Source: Manduca sexta
Taxonomy: Eukaryota > Arthropoda > Insecta > Lepidoptera > Sphingidae
NCBI RefSeq assembly: GCF_014839805.1
Contig: NC_051121.1
Span: forward strand, 9,097,116 to 9,161,115
Direction: 5' to 3'
DNA length: 64,000 nt
Positions 49,085 through 58,885 of the stretch are shown here, piece by piece. The position numbers and the translations under genes were made by a program. The stretch's first letter is position 1. Every line of letters begins with the position of its first letter. Below the pieces are notes generated by a model. The model was not told where the DNA came from. It did not search any database and was given only the letters and a program-made list of their open reading frames with translations.

Positions 49085-49275
49085 TGCTGTGATAGCGTAG
49101 TCGTATTGCGTGCGTAGTAGACTACAGCAGTGAGGTCTTGGGTTCGAATCCTGGATCGAGCAAAGTGACGGGTTTTTTCTGTTTAAAATCTCGCCTTATC
49201 ATGGGATGGAACAGTGCGAAAAGTGAATGCCTTTGTACTTCTGACTACCTCTGGGATAGAGGCTGTGTTTTTGTT
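49085..49275 (+). mobile_element. tRNA-derived SINE family A
   Basis: A box TAGCGTAGTCG (49093-49103) and B box GGTTCGAATCC (49141-49151) form the tRNA-like head, followed by GAGCAAAGTGACGGGTTTTT and ATCATGGGATGGAACAGTG. The 3' end has CTACCTCTGGGATAGAGGC. Confidence 0.85.
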
Positions 49276-49567
49276 TTTTTATTATACAAACCTATACTAC
49301 AGTTGTGTAGAATAGAATTAGACAATAGACTAATAAACTAAGACGATATTCCATTTGGAATTTGGCATTTTAGTATAGTTACAATTAATTTCGTCTATTG
49401 GTTATTAATTTAATTAATGGTGGAAATTTGGCATCTCATCTAACATTTAATTCTCTGTATTGTGTGCGGTTAGCCATTATCAGACTGACAGTAAAATAGT
49501 GTGATAGTCATTCCAGTATTCACAAAATAATTTCATCGTTATTTTAATTGCCATCGAAAACAATTTT

Positions 49568-49715
49568 ATTTTTATTTTATTTATTAGGTTTTCCAGCAGA
49601 CTTAACACTACGATTATAATAATTTAAATATTATAACATAGCTATAATGTAAGGCCAAGTTAGGAAAACTCAACATATATAATTGAATCTAAAAGTGACA
49701 ATTCAATTATTGTCA
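49568..49715 (-). mobile_element. non-LTR element 3' end (family F), uninterrupted copy
   Basis: Minus strand: AGATTCAATTATATATGTTG, TCCTAACTTGGCCTTACATT, AATCGTAGTGTTAAGTCTGC, TGGAAAACCTAATAAATAAA. It supplies the empty-site sequence that shows how the SINE at 34923 was inserted. Confidence 0.6.
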
Positions 49716-50095
49716 ACACAAAAATACTCCTTATAACAATACACTGAAATACTACAAATTATTCTCGGTTAGTGTAAACACCCTTAGCTTTTTGCAAATT
49801 ACCGTGACTATTCGAGAACATTCGATATTCAAATTCGCCACGGACGAACATTAGTCATTCTAAAACCGTTGATTAGACACGCTACGAACAAGTGCGGTGA
49901 CGTCACAATGTACTATACAAAGTCCCGAATGTTATGCGTATGAATTTAAAATAATACGTCATTGCGTCCCTCTGTCTTTTGGATTCAGCGTGGCGGGATG
50001 CGTGTTACGTTGTGTTGATTTTGATGGGTAGGTATTTTGGCGGTGTGTGTTTTCGTTGTTTTGTTATATACGATAGATTATTATGGTGTAATCTA

Positions 50096-50235
50096 TCTAT
50101 ACTTATATATAAAGCTGAAGAGTCTGTTTGTTTGGACGCGCTAATCTCGGACACTACTGAACCTTATAAACTACTTTCATCCCAGGATTTTTTTCCCGCA
50201 AACACGTGAAGCGAAGGCAGAAGCAAGCTTGGTAT
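50096..50235 (+). mobile_element. Helitron 5' fragment
   Basis: TCTATACTTATATATAAAGC follows an A and is joined to GAAGAGTCTGTTTGTTTGGA and GCGCTAATCTCGGACACTAC, the usual 5' region of a lepidopteran Helitron family also seen at 62530 (minus). No CTAG end is present. Confidence 0.6.
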
Positions 50236-50339
50236 AAAAATTATATAAAGTAGGAAGCACGTGGTAAATAATTGATTCTGATTCTAAGCTCTGTAGATTG
50301 TCGAGTGATATTTCTGTTGGAAAGCTCTGTATAGTATTT

Positions 50340-50430
50340 TCTATGAACGCCTTTCATCATCAGCCACATAAAGTCCACTGCTGAACCTCCCTCAAAGATT
50401 TCCAGACGGACCTGTCGAAAACGGTCTGCA
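50340..50430 (-). mobile_element. non-LTR element 3' end fragment
   Basis: Minus strand carries GACAGGTCCGTCTGGAAATC, GAGGGAGGTTCAGCAGTGGA, then TGGCTGATGATGAAAGG. The pattern of a truncated coding end, a CAGCAGTGGA motif and a short GATGAT run is the 3' terminus of an insect LINE, as at 51125 and 56165. The 93-codon frame over it is not a gene. Confidence 0.6.
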
Positions 50431-51124
50431 TCCAACGCCTTTACTGATACGTAAATTATGCGTCCGTTGTCGAATTTTAAAGAGAAGTTACGGTTAAATT
50501 CTCTCTCATGGAACAAAGCCAAAGTAGCCTCTTAGACCAGTTTCTGTGAAAAGGTCCAGTTCGGTATCAAAATGTTTTGCAGTATAGATGTATTAACTAA
50601 ATGATCTTTGCAAATACCAAACAATATAGTGACGTAAAACAACGAAAACACACCTCAAAATCAAATGACCACATTCGCGCGTGAATTTAAACCTCGCCCC
50701 GGGTGTTAGAAAGCGGTGATTTGTGGTTATTTACCGCGGTTGTTAAGTTTCCATTTTCGCCGGCCACTCGTGCGGAATGCGCCGCGATTTCGATGCGAAT
50801 TTCGTTTTTAATTTTACAGAATAGGTACGCCGGGGTGCGTTTTGTTATCGCTAAATGTTGCAACAATACGTCATTATTCCGCGTGTGGTTTTTGATTTGT
50901 GGGGGTGATGTTATATTATGTATTGTTAAACGGTTTCAGTAAGGCATAAGATATATGTACAACTGCAAGTTTTATAGGTTTTGTTATTTCTCCATGATTT
51001 GTGCATCGCAGAAAGCTCGTGGCATTGGATTTAAAAATGAATAGATATAAAATATTATGCAAAACAATTCACTGATAAGGTATTTGTGTTCTGCAGTAGA
51101 GACTGCGTGTTGGCAAACGTAGCA

Positions 51125-51270
51125 TGTGACGCTCTCTGACCAGATGGCGGGACAACTTACACAAGAGGTCCTGCAGCGACTGGATGTATAAAGCAGACAA
51201 AGCTCTGTGACATACCTTGGAAGAGGCCTAAGTCCAGCAGTGGACTGCAAAGAGCTGATGATGATTAGGT
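51125..51270 (+). pseudogene. non-LTR retrotransposon ORF end and 3' terminus
   Basis: A decayed frame reads RWRDNLHKRSCSDWMYKADK, then a premature stop, then VQQWTA, then GCTGATGATGATT. This resembles the R-W-W-D ... D-W-M-k-A-x-D ... A-Y-V-Q-Q-W-T end of insect LINE proteins. Stops within the fragment show it is dead. Confidence 0.65.
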
Positions 51271-51404
51271 ATTTAATAAAATGGTTGTATTCGACTCGAG
51301 CGATAAGACCGTCAATTGTATCTCCTCCCTTATTGTTTAATCTTAAGTACAGTGTTCCTGTTTTAGGTGTACAATAAAGCTAAATAAAACAAACGTATTT
51401 TGAT

Positions 51405-51560
51405 TGTCGGGATCACCGGGCATATTCGACTGCGAACAGGCCGGCATAAATGTGTCGACTGGCGAGAGGTAACCATCTCTCCATTGATACTCTATCTATA
51501 TACCACTCCACTTACTATCAGGAGTAGTGACGTCACTGTGCCGTGCCTATATTAAAAAAT
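51405..51560 (+). mobile_element. element-3, 5'-truncated copy
   Basis: GAACAGGCCGGCATAAATGT, GACTGGCGAGAGGTAACCAT and CCACTCCACTTACTATCAGG follow the element-3 order. It carries GTGACGTCAC at 51527-51536. Confidence 0.65.
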
Positions 51561-51809
51561 AGACTAAACGGTTGATTTGCTGTGGACTTTTGATGTACTG
51601 AAATAGAGGACAACCATGGTAAGCAGCATCTGCCGTCCACGAACTAAAGTTATGCCAAAGGCACAGCCAAGCCGGTTCCTACCGGGTCTATGTTCCTGGC
51701 ATTCATTGAATAGATTTTAAATTATATTGTGAAGTAAAATACATTTGTCATGAGTATGCAGATGCCATACTAAGATAACAAATTATACTTCTGATCTTAA
51801 TGCCGTATT

Positions 51810-52128
51810 ATAATATCAGCCCTGTGTTATATACTTGCCCACTGCTGAGCACGGGCCTCCTGTACTACTGAGAGGGATTAGGCCTTAGTCCACCACGCTG
51901 GCCTAGTGCGGATTGGTAGACTTCACACACCTTCGAAATTCCTATAGAGATCTTCTCAGATGTGCAGGTTTCCTCACGATGTTTTCCTTCACCGTTAAAG
52001 CGAACGATAAATTTACAAAGAATACACACATGATTTTTTATAAAAGTCAGAGATTTGTGCCCTTGGGATTTGAACCTGCGGACATTCGTCTTGGCAGTCC
52101 GTTCCACACCCATCTAGGCTATCGCCGC
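51810..52128 (-). mobile_element. SINE-2, full-length with target duplication
   Basis: B box GGTTCAAATCC (minus; plus 52066-52076) and A box remnant TAGCCTAGATGG (plus 52109-52120) form the head. The flanks TTAATGCCGTATT (51797-51809) and TTAATGTCGTATT (52129-52141) form a 13-bp target duplication with one mismatch. Open frames on both strands here are shadows of the SINE. Confidence 0.9.
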
Positions 52129-52519
52129 TTAATGTCGTATTGCGCATAATTTATAATTATCAAGGCTCTCAAAGCAGTCTTAAACGAATTCAAATTAATC
52201 TACGAATCAACATAAACCATCTTAATATTCAAAATAATTTCAACTTCAAATCAAACTGGATAATTCAATTAAACCCGAATTGTCGACGGAGTGGGCCAAG
52301 AAATCTGTCGGATTTGAGGGAAAAAACCCTTTTGTCCAAACAAACCGGTTCGAGCAAATGTCACCGGGTGAAACGTGCCGTGATGGCCTCATTGAAAATT
52401 CACTCGGTGGCCCCGTTTGTACGCACTGGTCTGGAAAGACGCTGCGTTTTAAAGGTATAGTTTTCTTATAAAAGAGATTACATTATCGGCTTTTGTTATG
52501 TTATATATGAGGAGTTGTT

Positions 52520-52800
52520 TTTTGTGTTTTTTTTATTGTTTTGAGAGACGAGAAGAGCTCGCCTTTCGCCTGATTGTAAGCGACACGACCGCTCATAAAC
52601 AGTAGAAACACCATCCAAATTAGTATTTCACTGCGCTTATCATCCCATCCTAAGACATGAGATGTTAAGTTTTCTTTTGTCCAGTAGTTACACTGGCTAC
52701 AATGTCCTTCAAACCGGAACGCACCAGTGACTATACGCTGCTGCTTGGTGGCAGAAATAGACATTGCAGTAATACCTACCCAGGCGGACTCTCACATATG
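52520..52800 (-). mobile_element. non-LTR element 3' end (copy 2 of 2)
   Basis: It matches 37185-37470 and adds a segment CAGTGACTATACGCTGCTGC absent there. Minus-strand reading gives TGKQ-like decayed codons around FRFEGHCSQCNYW, so part may be the degraded end of a coding frame. Confidence 0.6.
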
Positions 52801-53494
52801 AAAGAGATAATTTAATAATTTTAGATAGATTGTAACAATACTAGATAATGTAATTTTGTAGTAGGGATGTAGAAGAAATGTACTATTTACAAGTGATTTT
52901 TATGAATGATTATGATAACCTTGTGGTTGTTTTTCGAGATGACAGGAGTCATTTGAATAATACGTCATTTCGAAAGGTCAAGCTTAGATTTAGCTTAAAC
53001 TTTTGGATTGAATACGTAAATTCCATTTTATCAGTCTGTTTCTTCTTCTTCTCGCTGTTTTATTCCCCAGTTAAATAATGTTTGGCATTAAAATCGTGGC
53101 AATAAAAGTGTATAGTGCGAAACCAAGAAATTTGCATAGTGCGCCTCAAGAAACCGGCAGACTTTAAATTTAGTAAATTTACTAAATCTAGACTTGAACT
53201 GATTCAACGTTGGTCCCAGACGGCACTGCCTACCAAAGAGTATAAATCAGAAGCGACAAACTTGTGTACATAGAAAAAAACTATAAATAGTTCAGTATAA
53301 GTGCAAATATCCAAAGACGTGGAAGAGTAGCGCTGCGGAATTTTGTACTTTATAAAATTGTTATGTTTGATATCTATTTATTTATTGTTATCAAGTTATC
53401 ATAAGTTCGACTCCTCATTCATTTGCATAAAAAATAACACAAAGATATATAAAATATTGGTAACGCAATTTTACCTTATATTTCCTGTGATAAT

Positions 53495-53640
53495 TTCTTA
53501 TGTTTACGCGAGTGTTAGATGTTGAAATTAAACTGGTTTTACTCCTGACATTTCGTAGGTTTTGTAGCATTATGTGGTCACGGGATAGACTGAAGTGTTA
53601 ATAGTCCGAAAATTTTGTTACAATTTTACTTTTAATATTG
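53495..53640 (-). mobile_element. Penelope-derived fragment
   Basis: TTTCTTATGTTTACGCGAGT, GTTAGATGTTGAAATTAAAC and GTGGTCACGGGATAGACTGA follow the inverse order of the 3' region at 39860-40075, heavily diverged. Confidence 0.55.
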
Positions 53641-54484
53641 AATTATAATAAATTTGAATTAAAATATCTGTGAATACAAAGTGTTGCAAAGATTTTGTTA
53701 AATGGTAAGTGGCAATCACTGTCTATGAGCATGCAAATAGATTCGCTGTCACTTTCAAAAATAGAGTGGCTACAACGGCCGGCGATTAAAAGTTATTAAA
53801 TACATCTGTGGTATTAATACTGAAGACAATAATGTCTACAAAATTACTTGTCACTTAACTTTTAGTGACTGTCTTATCTCTTTTACTACTCTTTGAGAGT
53901 CTTTAGAATTTTACCTGAATATTTGTTCTGTGCGGGCTGTAGACAAATTGATTCGGGAATTCGATTTGTATTTGACGAATTGAGTCAACCATTTCCGTGC
54001 GGAGCACACGACTCTATAAATTATTTTCTTAGAGAACGTATGTTGTTTACGATGTTTGAAGTAGGATATAGTTTTAGCTAATTCGTTCATAATTTTATTA
54101 GGAAATAAGTTGGTCCTGTGTTTTGTGTTCCGTGGTATAAACTTACCTTAATACTATAAAATTATTTATACTATAATATTAACCCGAGAGATGAAAATAA
54201 TCTTAAAAACGTAGGTAACGATTTCTGAAACTTAATTTATTATCTTGAGTATTTCTTCTGATGGAAAATCCAAGCTAAGATAAAAGGTGCAAGGAACAAT
54301 ATGATCACCACATGTAACTGTATTATATGGAGTGCATGGTACCGTATTGCTTTCATCACTTTAAGACATCACCTAAAAGGGTATTTAGCAAACTTTTATT
54401 CTTTATGTTTATTAAATATTTTACTCATACAAATCCTAATATAGAAAGAATATTTAAAATCCATAAGTTATAAGCCTTTGAATT

Positions 54485-54612
54485 TCAATGTCACGAAACG
54501 TCAAAAGAGGCGTAATACGCGCAAGTGACGTCATAGAGAATAACAATGCGTGCGAAAGAATGAGATGGAGTGATATCCCCATTACGCGCCAATTCCTGCC
54601 CATTGCAATATT
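54485..54612 (+). repeat. miniature element with TGACGTCA (copy 2)
   Basis: GTGACGTCATAGAGAATAAC, AATGCGTGCGAAAGAATGAG, GATATCCCCATTACGCGCCA and GCAATATTTATGAAT align with the minus strand of 45785-45940. The motif GTGACGTCAT is at 54525-54534. Confidence 0.55.
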
Positions 54613-56164
54613 TATGAATGCCTCATTTCTTAATCAACTTTAATGAAGTTTTCATAGAAGGTATTCTTTTCGTATTGTTTATTATTTTATATAGAATAAA
54701 GTACAAAATCAAACACAGGCATATACCGTTCATAGTACCCGAGTAACACTACCATAATGTACCAGTCCGCATTAGCAGCACCCTGTTCCCTAGCAAAAGC
54801 AAACAAAACCTTAAACGCGATTGCTCTGTAGTTGCCAAACCTCAAAGAGCATAAATCCAAGAGCTCAATACAAATACTTTAATTAAGTCAAAACGTACTT
54901 AATTATCTCTACACATTCAAAAGTATGTACTCACATCCGACGAGTGACTCTCGTGGAACAAAGCTTTTGTTTTTTTTAAATAACAAAGAAATTTTATTCG
55001 TGCCCCGACAACGTCATGTGTGATTGTTGATTTTACATTTTTTTATCTTTTTTCCAATCCTTTGTTCTTTGTCAACGAATATTGCTCTATCATTAAAAAT
55101 ATGGTTGAACTATTTGTTTGTCGATTGTATGTTGATATATTTTAGTAGTGTTTATTTTTGTTACGTTTGATTTTATAATCTCGCCGGCTTTTAAATCAAA
55201 ATTAATTCAAATCATTTATTTGTAAGCTTAGACAGTTTGCAGGTGTTATTGAAATACATATTGATCACAATGCTTGGCTGTTATGTCAGCGTACAAATAT
55301 ATATTTCACCAAAAGTCTTTGAAAATAACAATTTGGTAGATCCTGTGTTGGCAGGTTAAGTGGATATAGTTCTAACATAATTTTGAAGTATTCATATCAA
55401 ACATTAGGATTTCCCATTCGTTTATCTAAGTGCCTATAGTAATTAGTAGTCCACTTTTCACCAAGATCTTATATGACAATTTTGCTTCCCAGGACTCTTT
55501 AAACAATAAAAATATATTATTATTTATTATCAGGCAGGCAGTTTGTTCAACTGATATGTCCGTATCGTGCAATTCTCTATTCCGCTTTATATGACCTAAG
55601 AAGAAAATCAGAACACATACTCTACACAAAACATCCCCAAAACTCCAACAAAACATTACAAAATAATTGAATATAATAAAAAGGTCGGTAATAAAGTTAT
55701 TTGAGCCCGAGGCACAATCAGACGGACAAACGAGATCAAAATAAAAATCAAATTATGTAGACTTAGTTATTGCGTGGAGGGGCCGTCCCTCATTGCGTTA
55801 GTGCAAAACCATACTAATTATAATCTCTATTCGAATATTTGCCCGAAGTGTACAATTTATTATGACGTCATTTTTGTTTGTAATGTAATTATAATTTATA
55901 TAATTAGACAATTTATACGTAAGATCAGTAGAGGTGATGGGCTAAGACGTACAATATGAAATGAGTTAATTAAAATTGACTGAATAAGAGATGCATTTTA
56001 TACAAAAGCTTAAAATCTAAGATCATATTAGTTAAATATCTTGCTTTACAATCTTTACTTCCTCACCGTAAGATAAGCTAAGCACAACTTGAACATTCAA
56101 ATATACTTTAAAATTTCAGAATGTTTCTAATCATGCACTGAGATATAAATATTGTTATTTGGGT

Positions 56165-56290
56165 CTCATATGATCAGACATGAAGCCCACTGCTGGACAT
56201 AGCCCTCCTTTTGAATATTTTGAGACGGATCTGTCAAACATGGCTTGAATCCAAGGTATTTCTGGGACCTTTATCAAACCTCATATATGT
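56165..56290 (-). mobile_element. non-LTR element 3' end fragment
   Basis: Minus strand: TTTGACAGATCCGTCTCAAA, GGAGGGCTATGTCCAGCAGT, GGGCTTCATG. It is the same terminal block as at 50340 and 51125 but with a different decayed sequence. Confidence 0.55.
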
Positions 56291-57239
56291 ATTAAGAACT
56301 ACAAGGAACTGTATCCACAGTCTTCTACTCATTTACATTTTGAAAACCATCGTTTTAACGTAGGTAGCGAACCTTCGGCTTGTTATTACAAATATGGCTG
56401 CTTCAGGCTTCCCGCATTGCCACAAAGAATTATCACGAGGTGGATAAAATCTTGGTTGTTACATATGTAGAACATATCCACGATATCCCTTAGCCGACGC
56501 GGAACTTAAGGCGATAGTTGCGCGTATAAATTCACCTTGGTAGAATTAAAGTTACTTTGACACACATAAAATATGTGGAATACAATTTTTATTGTAGGAA
56601 AGAATACCTGTTAATTTTCTTTATCACATTTAATATTTAAGAAAAAATATTGCCCCAAAAATTGTGATTATGTTCATAAAATAAAATCTGGTTATAAAAA
56701 TTTGGCAAAATTTTTTTGTTCTTTCTTTGTAGTTTAATGATTATACTATATATTGGGGGATTTTAAAATCGAAATCATTTCACGATTCACTTTTAAATTG
56801 AGTTACCAAATACGAAATGCAATTCAATTGAAATATAATGAATTTATACAGGAATTTGCGGTCTATGGGCGGTTGATATGGATGTAAAAAACTAGATATG
56901 ATATTGAGATGTTTTAAAATTTTATATTTGTGTTTGGGGCCATATGAAGTACAAATTATTCGTAACTCCCATTATAATGCCTTACTATGGTGGTATCATC
57001 TATGAATTAGATAGGTAACAGAGTATATGATAAAATCAAAAAATATATTACTCATTGTAATCTTATTTACTCATTTTTTACATAAGTAAGGATACAATTT
57101 ATTAACAAGAATTATAGCTTTACTATTGTAGTACTTTGAAGATAATTAACGAACGTTTTTATTGACTTATTATTACCTCATATCTTTCCTTACCTACCAA
57201 TCAATTTTCTTATGATGTTTCTTATGTTCAAAACTATTT

Positions 57240-57500
57240 TTCGAACTTTAACGCGGTTTTTTATATTTTAATTTTCTCTCGATATTTTAAATACTACAGA
57301 CACTCAAGCCACGGCGGACTGAGGTACAGGTCGTCCGAAAAGTCGAAGTTATAGTATTTACCTACATTTTACAATTATGTATAAAACAACACAGTCTGCC
57401 CCGTAACAATGAAGGATGCAGTTTTCGAAACGCCAAGAGATAATAATTATCATATAAACCGCTTTAAAATCAGAAAAAATGATTTATTTCGATTGGATAA
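57240..57500. mobile_element. Penelope-derived inverted-repeat element
   Basis: Left half (minus sense): CGCGGTTTTTTATATTTTAA, TTTTCTCTCGATATTTTAAA, CGGACTGAGGTACAGG. Right half (plus sense): CAGTCTGCCCCGTAACAATG, GATGCAGTTTTCGAAACGCC, AAACCGCTTTAAAATCAG. Two copies of the 3' terminal region face each other around a short TTTACAATTATG centre. Confidence 0.6.
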
Positions 57501-57539
57501 TCAGTACAACACCTATTTGTTGAATGCAATTTATTTGAA

Positions 57540-57685
57540 ATGAAATGATTTATTTGAACCTGTAAAATGTTATACATTATTTAGATTCCGTCAATATTAA
57601 CTCTACCACCAGTTCGGAAAGCAGTTCTCACCAGAGAAGAACGGGCAAGAAACTCTGGTGTTGCTCATTTCAATCAGTTTAGGGT
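57540..57685 (-). mobile_element. non-LTR retrotransposon 3' end
   Basis: Closest copy to 17190-17345, better preserved: AGCAGTTCTCACCAGAGAAG and GGGCAAGAAACTCTGGTGTT. The minus-strand tail is ATTTCATTTC. Confidence 0.6.
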
Positions 57686-58426
57686 AAAGACTACAGTATA
57701 TGTACATGATAAAGTGAGAAAAGAAAAAAAACACAATTGGTTTTTTATTGTTGTTTAGAGCAGTTCATTCATTCATTTAAGAGTAAACACCTACCTAAAC
57801 ATACTCTGGTTGCTACAATCGCAAATTGCAGCAAACGAACATCTAGCAACACTACACCAATGCACCCCAAGGGAGATAGGGGGCAGGGGTGGTAAAGACA
57901 ATGTGGAACTAGCTGTTGTAATCAGGTTAGCGAACAATTTGCCTCTCTGGCCATGCGTGATATATGGCAATGTAATCTGCCCCAGCCGTCCGTCTGTGCC
58001 GGAATCGATTTTTCAACTTAACTCACGTTGGATTGTTTCGCTGTTCCGTTTTGCTAGTTGCTGTTTTTGGTTTGTGTGGATTGGTTTAGCTTAGTGGTAA
58101 AGTAACGTGTTTATAAGTGCTATGTTCGCCTACGTGGTGATTTTTTATTTTAATGAAATTAAAGTCATTAATGCTTTGGGTGATTTTGTTCTTCTTGATA
58201 AATTGAATCCGCTATATCAATTCTATGATTTGATAATATTTTTGCTTGTATTTGTTAAGTATTATTAAACCTATGCGTACGTTGTTTAACAACTAATTGT
58301 TGTTATTTCAGAGATCATCTGATGGTCGTGGGACATAGCAAGAAGTAATATGTATTAAAAAAGATGAGGTCATTTATATGGGCTGTTATTTATGTAAAAT
58401 TATAAACATCATATTTTTGTAAGACT

Positions 58427-58690
58427 GCCTCGATGGCGTAGTTGTACAGCATGCGCGGTACGGCAGCGCTCTGAGGTCCTGGGTTCGAATCCCGTGTCGG
58501 GCAAAGTGATATTTGGGTTTTTCTGCTCTATCGGCCTGGAGCTTGGAATTTGTGTCCGATATAGCGATTGCCTCGCTTGCTATCACATCATGGGACGGAA
58601 CACACTTGGCGACAATTGCGTGCCCTGATTGCGGCTCTGCATACCTCTTCGGGGATAAATGCGTAAAGTGTCTATATTTCATATGGGCAT
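58427..58690 (+). mobile_element. tRNA-derived SINE family A, best copy
   Basis: Head: A box TGGCGTAGTTG (58434-58444) and B box GGTTCGAATCC (58482-58492), both strong pol III promoter matches. Body: GGGCAAAGTGATATTTGGGT, ATCACATCATGGGACGGAAC, CTCTTCGGGGATAAATGCG. The spacing of the boxes and the extra ~190-bp body distinguish it from a real tRNA gene. Several open frames across it are shadows. Confidence 0.9.
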
Positions 58691-58729
58691 GATAAAGTGA
58701 CTTGATAGTAAGTGGAGTATTATCCAAAT

Positions 58730-58885
58730 AGAGAATCGATTGACGGCAGACGGTTATGCCTTGCCAATTTACATAATGCCGGCCTGTTTGAACCTGGATA
58801 TATAAACTGATCCCAGAATGGGACCTACTTACGTGGACCACTGGTTAAACACCTTATACACTTTGATCGCTATCTGGGCGGATAC
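58730..58885 (-). mobile_element. element-3, 3'-truncated copy
   Basis: Minus strand: AAGGTGTTTAACCAGTGGTC, ACTTACGTAGGTCC region shifted, CAAACAGGCCGGCATTATGT. It directly follows the SINE at 58427 in opposite orientation. Confidence 0.6.

Larger units (their letters stand above)
52801..56164. other. mostly unique AT-rich DNA
   Basis: Contains one Penelope scrap (53495-53640) and one miniature element copy (54485-54612). No exon is supported. TGACGTCA occurs at 55863-55870. Confidence 0.4.

Noticed and set aside
50241..50522. 93-codon minus-strand gene
   Set aside because: Its centre is a LINE 3' end with the CAGCAGTGGA motif and short GATGAT run; the rest has no domain.
57810..58094. 94-codon plus-strand gene
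   Set aside because: No domain, and no splice or promoter context; composition is not clearly coding.
58427..58510. tRNA gene on the plus strand
   Set aside because: The A and B boxes are good, but no paired acceptor and anticodon stems could be drawn, and the sequence continues into a repeated SINE body seen at 49085 and 63095.
58386..58841. 151-codon minus-strand gene
   Set aside because: It lies across SINE family A and element-3 sequence and reflects their open antisense frame.
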